This document shows, piece after piece, positions 1 through 8,878 of a DNA stretch of 55,282 bases. Within the stretch, counting starts at the first letter, position 1, and every line of letters begins with the position of its first letter. Source of the DNA: Lachnospiraceae bacterium (GTDB lineage Bacteria > Bacillota > Clostridia > Lachnospirales > Lachnospiraceae); assembly GCA_017463225.1 (NCBI GenBank), contig JAFTPO010000017.1, forward strand, positions 1-55,282. Reading direction: 5' to 3'. Made by a program: the position numbers and the translations under genes. A model generated the notes under the pieces. The model searched no databases. It worked only from the letters and a program-made list of their open reading frames with translations, and was not told the origin of the DNA.

Positions 1-453
1 TCTAATTCCATAAAATATGAGGAGAATATGAATAGCTATATTTTAAAGCTTGATGACATAGATGATAGATATAAGGCTATGGTTTCTAACGCACCTTTGG
101 ATACTATTTTAGTTGCAGACAGATTTCCTTTTAGATATCTGACAAGTGAGTATGGCATAAACTATTATGCCGCTTTTGTGGGATGTTCTTCGGAGACTGA
201 GGCAAGCTTTGAGACAGTTACGTTCCTGTCTAAGAAAGTAGATGAATTGGGCTTAAATTATATTGTTGTAGTTGATGGTTCCACTCAGGATGTTGCGAGA
301 ACTGTTTTAGAAAGTACAAAGGCAAAAAACCAAAATATAATAGTTCTTGATTCTATGCAGGCTGTAGGTATGAATAGAATAAATAATGGGGAGACTTATC
401 TTACAATTATGGAGAATAATCTTACAGTGTTAGAAGAGGCGCTTAACAATTAA
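1..453 (+). CDS. Metal (zinc/manganese-type) ABC transporter substrate-binding protein, 3' part only
   Basis: The reading frame is open from the first base, so the gene begins upstream of the window; the first ATG at 28 is internal. About 150 C-terminal residues are visible. The segments DRFPFRYL, a YG motif, AFVGCSSETEAS and KVDELGL followed by a C-terminal helix match the second lobe of ZnuA/TroA-type cluster-9 lipoproteins, which capture Zn or Mn outside the cell and pass it to an ABC permease. At the place where canonical members have a metal-ligand His (HxAFxY), this protein has Asp-Arg (DRFPFRY), a variant I associate with Firmicute members. The ABC ATPase and permease genes are not downstream, so they must lie to the left if linked. 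Family assignment is firm; the metal is inferred. Confidence 0.85.
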   Translation, partial: SNSIKYEENMNSYILKLDDIDDRYKAMVSNAPLDTILVADRFPFRYLTSEYGINYYAAFVGCSSETEASFETVTFLSKKVDELGLNYIVVVDGSTQDVARTVLESTKAKNQNIIVLDSMQAVGMNRINNGETYLTIMENNLTVLEEALNN

Positions 454-499
454 ATCAGTTCACACTATTTTTACAATTTAAACAATTTTTAATCATAGT

Positions 500-528
500 T
501 TGTTTTTATGATGATAACATACTAATTA
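500..528 (+). promoter_or_regulatory. Candidate sigma-A promoter of the HtrA-like gene
   Basis: TTGTTT (500-505), a 17-nt spacer, then TAATTA (523-528), 25 nt before the start codon at 554. Spacing is ideal but both hexamers are imperfect, and the region is so AT-rich that chance matches are likely. Confidence 0.35.
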
Positions 529-553
529 AAACTTTACGAAGGGAAGATGTTAG

Positions 554-2119
554 ATGAATCATTTTGATAATTGTGATAATAAGAATATAGATACGAATCA
601 GTCTAATATGGGTGAAACCGGTGATGGTAATACTGATGAGCTTAAGTTCAGTAATATGTCCACCAAAGAGTATCTAAATATGATGGCCCAGGGAGCATAT
701 GGACAGTCTAACGATGCCGGCACAGGATATACTGATTATCAATCCTACGGAGGATATGACTCCTATGGATATAATACAAACTCTCAATATAATGGTACTC
801 AATATAACGAACAGTATATTGAGTATGTTGAGGATGAAGTAAAAACTAAGAAACACAAGTCAAAAAATCACAAAACCGCTAAAGCTAAAGGACAGGCAGG
901 TAAGGTGATAAAAAAATGTGTGCTGTTAGTTGGAAGTGGGTTATTATTTGGCCTGGCTGCAGGTGGAGCATTTCATCTTGTGGAAAAATACTTTGCCGAT
1001 GATAAGTATGAGATTGAAGAAAACTATGATGATAATATAGCTGAAACAGAGACTTCTCCTGATTATGTAGTTGGTTCTGAGTATGAGATTCCTGGGACAG
1101 CTGTTGTTGCTGATGGGGCAACCGACTCTATGAGCCTTGATGTGTCTGATATAGCTGAAAATGTAATGCCATCAGTTGTATCAATCACCATAAAATCTGT
1201 AACAGAGTATAATGCAGGTTTCTTTGGTCAGACCTATGAATACGAGTCTGAAGGGTCAGGTTCAGGTATTATTATTGGAGAAAATGACGAGGAATTGCTT
1301 ATAGTAACAAATAATCACGTTGTAGCAGATGCTGACACCGTATCTGTTGCATTTATAGATGAGCAGGTATATGAGGCTAAGGTAAAGGGAACTGACAGTG
1401 AGTCAGATTTGGCTATAATAGTAGTTGATTTGGAAGATTTATCAGATGAAACTATGTCTCAAATTAGAATAGCTACTATAGGTAATTCGGATGACTTGAA
1501 GGTTGGAGAACAGGTTGTAGCTATAGGTAATGCACTTGGATATGGTCAGTCAGTGACAACAGGTATTGTTAGCGCTAAGAATAGAAGCAATGATACTAAT
1601 TCCACACCTTTAATTCAAACTGATGCAGCTATAAATCCAGGAAATAGTGGAGGAGCACTGCTTAATATGAAGGGGGAGGTTGTTGGTATTAACTCCTCTA
1701 AAATGGCTTCCTATGACGTAGAAGGAATGGGATATGCAATTCCTATAACCGAGGTAGAAAGTATTATAGATAGTCTTATGAATAGAGAGACCAGAGAAAA
1801 AGTGGCAGAAGAAGAAAGAGGTTATCTTGGAATTGGATGTCAGACTATATCACAGGATGCATCTATGATGTATGGACTTCCTGTTGGAGTGCTGGTTACA
1901 GAGGTATCAAGTGGAAGTGGTGCCTACAAAGCTGGTATCAAGAGAAATCAAATTATAACTAAGTTTGATGGTCAGACAGTAAGCAGTGCAGAAGGATTAG
2001 TTAGTATGCTGGAATACTATAAAGCTGGTGAATCAGTTGAGGTTATTGTAATGTGTCCAAATGACGATGAGTACAAGGAAAAAACTGTTACAGTAACTCT
2101 CGGCAAAAGAAGCAATTAA
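554..2119 (+). CDS. htrA: HtrA/DegP-like membrane-anchored serine protease with PDZ domain
   Basis: A 521-residue S1C protease for surface protein quality control. Order of parts: a Gly/Tyr/Asn/Gln-rich, presumably cytoplasmic segment (about 1-95), a Lys-rich stretch (97-120), one membrane helix (about 121-143), an acidic linker, a trypsin-like domain (about 195-410) and a C-terminal PDZ domain (about 420-515). The catalytic triad is complete: His255 in TNNHVV, Asp285 in SESDLAI and Ser365 in NPGNSGGAL. With positive charges before the helix, the protease domain should face outward. Start ATG 554 follows a GGGAAG ribosome site; an ATG at 547 is out of frame. The gene appears monocistronic, with a strong terminator after it. 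The N-terminal low-complexity cytoplasmic part is unusually long. Confidence 0.93.
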   Translation: MNHFDNCDNKNIDTNQSNMGETGDGNTDELKFSNMSTKEYLNMMAQGAYGQSNDAGTGYTDYQSYGGYDSYGYNTNSQYNGTQYNEQYIEYVEDEVKTKKHKSKNHKTAKAKGQAGKVIKKCVLLVGSGLLFGLAAGGAFHLVEKYFADDKYEIEENYDDNIAETETSPDYVVGSEYEIPGTAVVADGATDSMSLDVSDIAENVMPSVVSITIKSVTEYNAGFFGQTYEYESEGSGSGIIIGENDEELLIVTNNHVVADADTVSVAFIDEQVYEAKVKGTDSESDLAIIVVDLEDLSDETMSQIRIATIGNSDDLKVGEQVVAIGNALGYGQSVTTGIVSAKNRSNDTNSTPLIQTDAAINPGNSGGALLNMKGEVVGINSSKMASYDVEGMGYAIPITEVESIIDSLMNRETREKVAEEERGYLGIGCQTISQDASMMYGLPVGVLVTEVSSGSGAYKAGIKRNQIITKFDGQTVSSAEGLVSMLEYYKAGESVEVIVMCPNDDEYKEKTVTVTLGKRSN

Positions 2120-2157
2120 TTAGTTCAATTGTCTTTATGATTTTTATAAACCCAAAG

Positions 2158-2193
2158 TAAGGTCCTTATGGTAAGATAAGGACCTTATTTTTA
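2158..2193 (+). terminator. Rho-independent terminator after the HtrA-like gene
   Basis: A perfect 12-bp stem, TAAGGTCCTTAT (2158-2169) with ATAAGGACCTTA (2176-2187), a 6-nt loop, and a T-rich tail (2188-2193). Confidence 0.9.
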
Positions 2194-2205
2194 TATAGTA
2201 ATGTA

Positions 2206-2234
2206 TTGACATTCATTGTCGAATTTGCTAATGT
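2206..2234 (+). promoter_or_regulatory. Sigma-A promoter of mntP
   Basis: TTGACA (2206-2211), exactly 17 nt, then TAATGT (2229-2234). The -35 is consensus. The predicted leader is about 65 nt. I looked there for the yybP-ykoY manganese riboswitch core often found before mntP and did not see it. Confidence 0.7.
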
Positions 2235-2305
2235 TTCATATACTTGGGTTTTGAATATTATGAAGTTATGGATTTAATTAGATACTTAGATAGGAGAAAT
2301 TATAA

Positions 2306-2881
2306 ATGACATTAGGACTAGACTTTGTGCTTACTAACATTTTGCTTGGAATAGGACTTGCTATGGATGCTTTTTCCGTGTCTTTGGCTAATGGTTTGCA
2401 TGAGCCTAAAATGCGAATTAGAAAAGGGATAGGTATTGCAGGAACCTTTGCGTTATTTCAAGCTGTTATGCCTATGATAGGATGGGTTTGTGTTCACACG
2501 ATTACAAGAGCATTTGAAGAGTTTCAAAAATGTATTCCATGGATAGCACTAATGCTGTTGGTAGTGATAGGAGTTGGCTTGATAAAAGATGGTGTATCAG
2601 GGGAGGTAGAAAGTCCTGCGTTAGGAATAAAAGCTCTGATGGTGCAGGGAATAGCAACCTCCATAGATGCTTTATCGGTGGGTTTTACCATAGCAGAATA
2701 TAAGCTGTTTGAGGCAATACTTGCAGCATTTATAATAGCGATAGTAACATTTATTATATGTGCTGTGGGAGTTGCAATAGGCAAGAAGTTTGGTACAAAG
2801 ATATCAGGAAAAGCATCCATAGTTGGAGGAGTTATCCTGATTATAATTGGAATTAAGATATTTGCAGATGGTGTAATTTAG
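2306..2881 (+). CDS. mntP: Manganese efflux pump MntP
   Basis: A 191-residue membrane protein of the MntP (DUF204) family, which exports Mn(II) and protects against manganese excess. It has about six hydrophobic helices arranged as two related halves. Each half carries an Asp-containing signature: GLAMDAFSVSLANGL near residue 20 and GIATSIDALSVGFTIAE near residue 115; these acidic residues are the ones implicated in the family. Length is normal. The ribosome site AGGAG lies about 10 nt before ATG 2306. The gene stands alone between its own promoter and a terminator shared with the convergent gene on the other strand. Confidence 0.92.
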   Translation: MTLGLDFVLTNILLGIGLAMDAFSVSLANGLHEPKMRIRKGIGIAGTFALFQAVMPMIGWVCVHTITRAFEEFQKCIPWIALMLLVVIGVGLIKDGVSGEVESPALGIKALMVQGIATSIDALSVGFTIAEYKLFEAILAAFIIAIVTFIICAVGVAIGKKFGTKISGKASIVGGVILIIIGIKIFADGVI

Positions 2882-2891
2882 TATTTAGTAT

Positions 2892-2978
2892 AAAATAGAC
2901 AAGGGAATCCAACCACTTTCCTTCCGACCCTGGGCAGGCCGGCCAAGAAAACATATGGATTCCCTTGTCTGTTTTTTT
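2892..2978. terminator. Bidirectional terminator between mntP and the activase gene
   Basis: The arms AGACAAGGGAATCC (2897-2910) and GGATTCCCTTGTCT (2957-2970) pair perfectly over 14 bp and extend through a T-G wobble to four A-T pairs, about 19 bp in all. A seven-T run (2972-2978) follows on the plus strand. The loop is unusually long (46 nt) and locally GC-rich, with an 8-bp palindrome GGCCGGCC at 2937-2944. The minus-strand gene's stop codon touches the T-run, so this hairpin should stop both transcripts. Confidence 0.88.
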
Positions 2979-5900
2979 ATTGCTTTTCTTCAAGTCTTTT
3001 TCTTGCGGTAGCCAGCATAAGCTTAATTCTATTAACCTGGTTAACCTCAGAAGCACCTGGATCATAGTCGATTGCTACGATGTTAGAATCTGGATAAACC
3101 TTTCTAAGCTCTTTTATAACACCCTTACCGATAATATGGTTAGGAAGACATGCAAATGGCTGACAACATACAATATTTGGAGCTCCACTCTTAATAAGCT
3201 CAACCATCTCACCTGTTAGGAACCAACCTTCACCAGTCTGGTTTCCGATGGAAACGATAGGCTTAGCATACTCTGCGATGTGAGAGATGTGTACAGGTGG
3301 TTCGAATCGATTACTCTTCTTAAGAGCATCTACCATTGGCTTTCTAAGCTGCTCTAGGGCCCAGATACCAAGATTTGCATTTCTGGCAGCCTTCTTAGAA
3401 CGGCCTAAGAATTCATGCTTGTAGTTGTTGTTGTAGAAGCTGTACATGAAGAAATCCAGTAAGTCTGGCATTACAGCCTCAGCACCCTCTGATTCTAGTA
3501 AGTCAACCAAGTGGTTGTTGGCTGATGGAAGGAATTTAACCAAAATCTCTCCAACGATACCAACTCTAGGCTTCCTTACACCCTCTACAAGTGGAAGATT
3601 ATCGAAATCTCTTACGATACCATTTATTATCTGTTTAAAGTGCTTTCCACCATCAAGCATACTTCTCTTACAACGGTGTTCCCATTTTCTGTGAAGCTTG
3701 TTAGCTGAGCCTGGAACAGCCTCGTAAGGTCTGGTTCTATATAATACTCTCATAAACAAATCTCCGTAGATAAGAGCCTGCATAGCGCATTTTATAGTCT
3801 TTAAATTCCACTTAAATCCAGAGTTTTTCTCAAATCCCTGAACACTAAGCGCGATAACAGGAATTTGACCATAGCCTGCTTTGGCAAGGGCACGTCTTAT
3901 AAATCCTACGTAGTTAGTAGCACGACAACCACCACCAGTCTGGGTCATAACACATGCAAGCTTATTAACATCGTACTTTCCTGATGTAATAGCATGCATA
4001 ATCTGTCCTATAACGATGATAGAAGGGTAGCAGGCATCGTTGTTAACGTATTTGAGACCTGTGTCAACAACCTCCTTGTTAGCATCAGGAAGCATAACTA
4101 CATTTATTCCCATATGCTTCATAGCTGGTTCAAGGATGTTGAAGTGGATAGGAGACATCTGTGGTACAAGCACAGTGTAGTCCTTCATCATATCCTCTGT
4201 AAACTCAACTCTGTTAATAGCACTTGATGCCGGGCAAGGTACGAAGTTTTGCTTGCGACGTACATTTACGGCACTAATAAGTGAACGAATTCTTATACGA
4301 GCAGCACCAAGGTTACTTACCTCATCAATCTTAAGTACTGTGTAAATCTTACCTGAATTAGTAAGTATATCGTTAACACAGTCGGTAGTAACAGCGTCAA
4401 GACCACATCCAAATGAGTTAAGCTGAATAAGCTCAAGATTTTTGCTCTTCTTAACATAGTTAGCAGCCTTGTAAAGACGAGAGTGGTACATCCACTGGTC
4501 TGATACAATGAGCGGTCTCTCAACGTTTCCTAAGTGTGCAACAGAATCCTCTGTGAGGACTGCTATATCAAATGAATTAATAAGCTCTGGAAGACCGTGA
4601 TTTATCTCAGGGTCTAAGTGATATGGACGTCCTGCGAGAACGATACCAAGCTTATCATTTTCCTCTAAATACTTAATTGTTTCGTTACCCTTAGCAGTGA
4701 TTTCAGCCTTAAGCTTGTCATCCTCGGCATAAGCGGCTTCAACAGCTTCACTGATTTCAGCTTCTGTAACATCTGTATATTTCTTAAACTCTCTAAATAA
4801 TCTATCCTTAAGTGCCTCCTTGTTATCAAGGGCAAGGAACGGTCTTATATATGTGATATCTGCTGCGCAGATTTCTTCCATATTGTTCTTAATGTTTTCT
4901 GCATAAGAAGTAACGATAGGACAGTTGTAGTGGTTGTTGGCATCAGGAGTCTCGTCTCTCTCGTAAGGAATACAAGGGTAGAAGATGCTTGTAATGCCTT
5001 CCTTAAGCAACCACATAACATGACCGTGAGATATCTTTGCAGGGTAACACTCTGATTCACTAGGGATTGACTCTATACCCAGAGTGTATATATCTCTAGA
5101 TGACTTAGGTGATACAATAACTCTATATTTAAGCTTTGTAAGGAAGGTAAACCAGAATGGATAATTCTCGTACATATTGAGAACTCTAGGTATACCTATA
5201 ACACCTCTTGCAGCTTCGGCCTCTGGAAGAGGCTCATAGTCAAATAATCTGTTAAACTTCCACTCGAAAAGGTTAGGGACATTGTTCATATTCTTCTTAA
5301 GTCCGATTCCCTTCTCGCATCTATTTCCGGATATAAACTGTCTACCACCTGAGAAACGATTTATAGTAAGGAGACAGCTGTTTGTACATCCCTTACAACG
5401 AGCCATTCTTGTCTCGTAGGTAAGATTCTCAATCTGCTCCTTGTCAAGCATAGTTGATTCAGAACCTTCTTCGTATCTGTCTCTTGCGATAAGAGCAGCA
5501 CCAAAAGCACCCATTATACCAGCAATGTCAGGCCTAATAGCCTCACGGCCGGATATGAGCTCAAAGCTTCTTAAAACAGCATCATTGTAGAATGTTCCAC
5601 CCTGAATGACGATGTTCTCACCTAACTGCTTAGGGTCTGTAAGCTTAATAACCTTGAGAAGAGCATTCTTGATAACTGAGTATGCAAGACCTGCGGAGAT
5701 ATCTGCCACAGATGCTCCTTCCTTTTGAGCCTGCTTAACCTTTGAATTCATAAATACTGTACATCTGGAACCAAGGTCGATAGGGCTCTCGGCAAAGAGA
5801 GCAACCTTAGCAAAATCCTTAACCTCATAATTAAGAGATTTTGCAAATGTCTCGATAAATGAACCACATCCAGAAGAACATGCTTCATTAAGCATAACAT

Positions 5901-7200
5901 TGTCTACAACCTCGTTCTTTATCTTGATACATTTCATATCCTGACCACCGATATCAAGGATACAATCAACATCAGGATTGAAGAATGCAGCAGCAGTGTA
6001 GTGAGCGATAGTCTCAACCTCACCATGCTCTAACATGAGAGCAGACTTAATAAGAGCCTCGCCATAACCTGTTGAACAGCCAGACACAATTTTTATATCT
6101 GTAGGAAGTATAGAATATATTTCCTTTAGTGCGCGAAGAGTAGTCTTCAGTGGACTACCATTGTTGCTACTATAGAAATCATAGAGAAGAGAGCCGTCAT
6201 CAGCAACAAGGGCAACTTTAGTTGTTGTTGAACCTGCGTCAACACCAAGGAATGCATTTCCCTTGTATGAAGCAAGGTCCTTGCGCATAACCTTGTATTT
6301 TGCCTGCTTCTCAATAAATCTATCATAAGCCTCCTGGTTTTCAAAAAGAGCAGGAAGTCTGTCTACCTCTACTGAAATCTGAAGGTCAGCAGTAAGCTTA
6401 CCACTGATTGTATCAAGGTCGTATGTAATATCTTCCTTTGCCTGAAGGGCTGCGCCTACAGCTGCAAAAAGGTGAGAATGACCTGGAGCGATAATGTGCT
6501 CATCGGTAAGATTAAGTGTTCTTACAAATGCCTCCTTAAGCTGGTCAAGGAAGTGAAGTGGTCCACCAAGGAACGCAACATTACCCTTAATTGGCTTACC
6601 ACAGGCTAGACCACTTATGGTTTGATTAACTACTGCCTGGAATATGGAGGCAGCAAGGTTAGCCTTAGTAGCTCCCTCGTTGATAAGTGGTTGAATATCT
6701 GTCTTAGCGAATACACCACAACGAGCGGCAATAGGGTAAATTGTATCATAATTCTTTGCATATTCATTAAGACCTGTAGCATCTGTCTGAAGGAGAGAAG
6801 CCATCTGGTCAATAAATGAGCCGGTTCCACCTGCACATACACCATTCATTCTCTGCTCAACACCGTTGGTGAAGTAGATAATTTTAGCGTCCTCACCGCC
6901 AAGCTCAATAGCAACGTCAGTCTGTGGTGCATAATCTGTAAGTGCTTCAGATACACATACAACCTCCTGCTCGAACGGGATTTCAATAACCTGAGCAAGA
7001 GCCAAACCACCAGAACCGGTGATGGTTGGAGCTACCTTGATGTTTCCAAGCTTCTTTGAAGCATTGTCAACAAGCTCTTTTAATGTTTCCTTAATGTTTG
7101 CAAAGTGTCTTTTGTACTCTGAAAACAGTATGTTGGTTTCTTCGTCAATAACAGCAACCTTTACTGTTGTTGAACCAATGTCGATTCCTAATCTTTTCAT
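2977..7200 (-). CDS. Fused acyl-CoA dehydratase activase (two BadF/HgdC-type ATPase modules plus HgdB-like C-terminal part)
   Basis: A 1407-residue protein of the 2-hydroxyacyl-CoA dehydratase activator superfamily. Module 1 (about 1-255) starts with the ASKHA phosphate motif [13 protein letters not shown] and has Cys122 ([10 protein letters not shown]) and Cys161 (ARCGVF), which correspond to the cysteines binding a [4Fe-4S] cluster between HgdC subunits. Module 2 (about 316-575) repeats this: [13 protein letters not shown], Cys441/Cys445 ([10 protein letters not shown]) and Cys480 (SRCTVF). A Cys-rich knuckle follows (Cys602, 605, 609, 628), then a DUF2229 region and a long HgdB-like part. 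Homologues of this length are widespread in anaerobic Firmicutes, but their substrate is not established. ATP-driven electron activation of a partner reaction is the inference. The only minus-strand gene here; no partner dehydratase is adjacent. Confidence 0.9.
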   Translation of the reverse strand: MKRLGIDIGSTTVKVAVIDEETNILFSEYKRHFANIKETLKELVDNASKKLGNIKVAPTITGSGGLALAQVIEIPFEQEVVCVSEALTDYAPQTDVAIELGGEDAKIIYFTNGVEQRMNGVCAGGTGSFIDQMASLLQTDATGLNEYAKNYDTIYPIAARCGVFAKTDIQPLINEGATKANLAASIFQAVVNQTISGLACGKPIKGNVAFLGGPLHFLDQLKEAFVRTLNLTDEHIIAPGHSHLFAAVGAALQAKEDITYDLDTISGKLTADLQISVEVDRLPALFENQEAYDRFIEKQAKYKVMRKDLASYKGNAFLGVDAGSTTTKVALVADDGSLLYDFYSSNNGSPLKTTLRALKEIYSILPTDIKIVSGCSTGYGEALIKSALMLEHGEVETIAHYTAAAFFNPDVDCILDIGGQDMKCIKIKNEVVDNVMLNEACSSGCGSFIETFAKSLNYEVKDFAKVALFAESPIDLGSRCTVFMNSKVKQAQKEGASVADISAGLAYSVIKNALLKVIKLTDPKQLGENIVIQGGTFYNDAVLRSFELISGREAIRPDIAGIMGAFGAALIARDRYEEGSESTMLDKEQIENLTYETRMARCKGCTNSCLLTINRFSGGRQFISGNRCEKGIGLKKNMNNVPNLFEWKFNRLFDYEPLPEAEAARGVIGIPRVLNMYENYPFWFTFLTKLKYRVIVSPKSSRDIYTLGIESIPSESECYPAKISHGHVMWLLKEGITSIFYPCIPYERDETPDANNHYNCPIVTSYAENIKNNMEEICAADITYIRPFLALDNKEALKDRLFREFKKYTDVTEAEISEAVEAAYAEDDKLKAEITAKGNETIKYLEENDKLGIVLAGRPYHLDPEINHGLPELINSFDIAVLTEDSVAHLGNVERPLIVSDQWMYHSRLYKAANYVKKSKNLELIQLNSFGCGLDAVTTDCVNDILTNSGKIYTVLKIDEVSNLGAARIRIRSLISAVNVRRKQNFVPCPASSAINRVEFTEDMMKDYTVLVPQMSPIHFNILEPAMKHMGINVVMLPDANKEVVDTGLKYVNNDACYPSIIVIGQIMHAITSGKYDVNKLACVMTQTGGGCRATNYVGFIRRALAKAGYGQIPVIALSVQGFEKNSGFKWNLKTIKCAMQALIYGDLFMRVLYRTRPYEAVPGSANKLHRKWEHRCKRSMLDGGKHFKQIINGIVRDFDNLPLVEGVRKPRVGIVGEILVKFLPSANNHLVDLLESEGAEAVMPDLLDFFMYSFYNNNYKHEFLGRSKKAARNANLGIWALEQLRKPMVDALKKSNRFEPPVHISHIAEYAKPIVSIGNQTGEGWFLTGEMVELIKSGAPNIVCCQPFACLPNHIIGKGVIKELRKVYPDSNIVAIDYDPGASEVNQVNRIKLMLATARKRLEEKQ

Positions 7201-7207
7201 ACGTCCT

Positions 7208-7229
7208 TTGGCCTTTAGCCAACCTCCTT
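7208..7229 (-). promoter_or_regulatory. Distant Shine-Dalgarno and intervening small hairpin of the activase gene
   Basis: On the minus strand AAGGAGG (7223-7229) is 22 nt from the ATG at 7200, too far for normal use. The 15 bases next to it form a perfect 5-bp hairpin, TTGGC/GCCAA with a 5-nt loop, which would shorten the distance. A weaker AAAGGA lies only about 3 nt before the ATG. An in-frame TAA just upstream excludes an earlier start. Confidence 0.5.
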
Positions 7230-7297
7230 AATGTTGTATAAACTTAATAGACATAGGTCTATTTCTTCTTATTAAAATGTGTTTCAAAACAAAACTC

Positions 7298-7326
7298 ATT
7301 ATATAGTATGCATATTTAAAATACAA
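7298..7326 (-). promoter_or_regulatory. Sigma-A promoter of the activase gene
   Basis: Read on the minus strand: TTGTAT (7326-7321), 17 nt, TATAAT (7303-7298). The -10 is consensus and the spacing ideal. The leader would be about 90 nt. Confidence 0.7.
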
Positions 7327-7401
7327 CTGTTAAAATGCAGAACTTTTTACAACTTTTACTATACTTTTTGCATATAATATCAAAAAAAGGAAAAATGGAT
7401 T

Positions 7402-7794
7402 ATGGAAAGAAAATGTAATGGTGTTATACATCGAGTTATTAAGGGGGATACTTTATACAGACTATCTAAGATGTATGGGGTTAGATTGATTGATATAATG
7501 AAGGAGAATCCCTATGTGAATGTTTATAATCTTCAAATCGGAGATGAAATATGTATTCCTACAGAGATTTACGAAGAAGAGGAGAGAAGATACTATACCG
7601 CCAAGGAGGGAGAAAGTATAGGTTCTTTGGTTAAGCGATTTCGAACAGATATAGCAACTCTTATGGCATTTAATCAGGAGCTTTATGATCTGGAGGTTCA
7701 GGAGGGTACCATAATTAGAATACCTGAGGGAAGACCTAATAACAGACCTGATATGAGACCTGGTGCCGGTCCTGGCAGAAGAGAAGCAGACTAA
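7402..7794 (+). CDS. Protein with two LysM domains
   Basis: 130 residues made of two LysM modules: about 9-52 (VIKGDTLYRLSKMYGV to LQIGDEICIP) and about 64-108 (YTAKEGESIGSLVKRF to VQEGTIIRIP). A short Pro/Gly/Arg-rich tail follows (NNRPDMRPGAGPGRREAD). LysM modules bind N-acetylglucosamine polymers such as peptidoglycan. There is no signal peptide or membrane helix, so how it would reach the wall is unclear. An AAAGG ribosome site precedes ATG 7402; an earlier ATG at 7395 is out of frame. A TATAAT at 7373-7378 may be its -10, but no good -35 is seen at 17 nt. It is divergent from the activase gene. Confidence 0.88.
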   Translation: MERKCNGVIHRVIKGDTLYRLSKMYGVRLIDIMKENPYVNVYNLQIGDEICIPTEIYEEEERRYYTAKEGESIGSLVKRFRTDIATLMAFNQELYDLEVQEGTIIRIPEGRPNNRPDMRPGAGPGRREAD

Positions 7795-7810
7795 TTATTG
7801 TTCGAAAATG

Positions 7811-7834
7811 CAACTGTATTTTTAGTTGTTTTTT
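7811..7834 (+). terminator. Weak terminator after the LysM gene
   Basis: A short stem, CAACT (7811-7815) with AGTTG (7824-7828), followed by six T residues (7829-7834). Only 5 bp, so it may be partial; the promoter of the next gene overlaps it. Confidence 0.5.
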
Positions 7835-7854
7835 AACTGTCTGTATTATATAAT
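7826..7854 (+). promoter_or_regulatory. Sigma-A promoter of the rhomboid-like gene cluster
   Basis: TTGTTT (7826-7831), 17 nt, TATAAT (7849-7854). The -35 lies on the right arm and T-tract of the preceding terminator. The leader (about 65 nt) has an AGGAG/CTCCT hairpin around 7872-7897. Confidence 0.65.
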
Positions 7855-7925
7855 AAATATAATTATGCGATGTAGGAGTGGATGATAATCTGCTCCTGCA
7901 AATTTAAGAAAAAAGGAATGAGACA

Positions 7926-8858
7926 ATGAAATTTTTGTACAAGCTTGAAAGGAAGTTTGGAAGGTATGCCATAAATAATTTATCAGCGTATATGGTAGGC
8001 TGTTTTGTAATAGGATACCTGCTTTGGGCTTTTTTGCCTAAGGTTTATGATTTTATTATATTTGATGTTGCCTGTGTATTTTCAGGTCATGAATATTGGA
8101 GACTATTTACATGGATTTTTACTATGCCCGGACCTTTAGGGATTATGTCTATATTGTTCCTGTTTTTTAACTGGTCTATCGGTATGAGTACAGAGCGTGC
8201 AGTTGGTACATTTATGTATAACATCTACGTTTTTGGTGCTGTTATCCTGGTTACCATATGTATGTTCATAAATGGATATGTTGAGTATAATAATATGCCT
8301 GAAACCTTTGATATGCTATACCAGACCAGAGAGTATATGGGTGGATATAGTCAGACCACGTTAGAGATGCTATCTGCAGGAGGTCCTACAGATTATTTAA
8401 ATATAAGTGTATTTCTAGCTTTTGCTTTGATGCACTCAGATGCAGTAATGCTTTTTATGTTCATACTTCCTGTTAAAGCAACCTGGCTTGCAGCCGCAGA
8501 TTTAATTTATATGATATATTTATATGCCTTTGGATATAATTCGCTGGTTCCAAGTAGAGGAATTATAATAGCTATAATTGTTAATTTCCTTGTTTTCTAT
8601 TTTGTAAACAACGAATACAGACATCATAGAAGGCCTATATCTAAGGTTCAGAGGAAACAGAGAAAAGAATTTAGAACCAAAGTTAGGGAGATAGAGATTG
8701 ATAATAAGCTAAAAGAAGGACAGGCAAGGCACAAATGTGCTATTTGTGGAAAAACTGAGCTTGATGATGATAATTTGGAGTTTAGATATTGTTCAAGATG
8801 TAAGGGTAATTATGAGTATTGTAATGAGCATTTGTTTACCCATGAACACGTAAAATAA
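7926..8858 (+). CDS. Rhomboid-like membrane protein with C-terminal zinc-ribbon-like tail
   Basis: A 310-residue protein with about six hydrophobic segments between residues 20 and 235, then a basic stretch and a Cys/His-rich tail. The tail carries CAIC (about 275-278), CSRC (about 295-298), and later Cys and His residues, suggesting one or two bound metal ions. The fold order, with a WRLFTWIF segment near residue 58 after the first helix, resembles rhomboid-family proteins. I do not see the catalytic GxSG serine motif or the C-terminal membrane histidine, so it is probably not an active protease (compare pseudo-rhomboids and derlins). It is first in a run of co-oriented genes. The rhomboid assignment is a moderate inference; the membrane nature is plain. 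Confidence 0.65.
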   Translation: MKFLYKLERKFGRYAINNLSAYMVGCFVIGYLLWAFLPKVYDFIIFDVACVFSGHEYWRLFTWIFTMPGPLGIMSILFLFFNWSIGMSTERAVGTFMYNIYVFGAVILVTICMFINGYVEYNNMPETFDMLYQTREYMGGYSQTTLEMLSAGGPTDYLNISVFLAFALMHSDAVMLFMFILPVKATWLAAADLIYMIYLYAFGYNSLVPSRGIIIAIIVNFLVFYFVNNEYRHHRRPISKVQRKQRKEFRTKVREIEIDNKLKEGQARHKCAICGKTELDDDNLEFRYCSRCKGNYEYCNEHLFTHEHVK

Positions 8859-8878
8859 TTACTAGGAGTTAAAATATT

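Noticed and set aside
2235-2305. Manganese riboswitch (yybP-ykoY) before mntP
   Set aside because: The leader is only about 65 nt and lacks the conserved paired helices and loop sequences of that class.
7019-7231. Plus-strand open frame over the start of the activase gene
   Set aside because: It lies opposite the strongly conserved N-terminal ATPase module, has no ribosome site and no recognised protein features.
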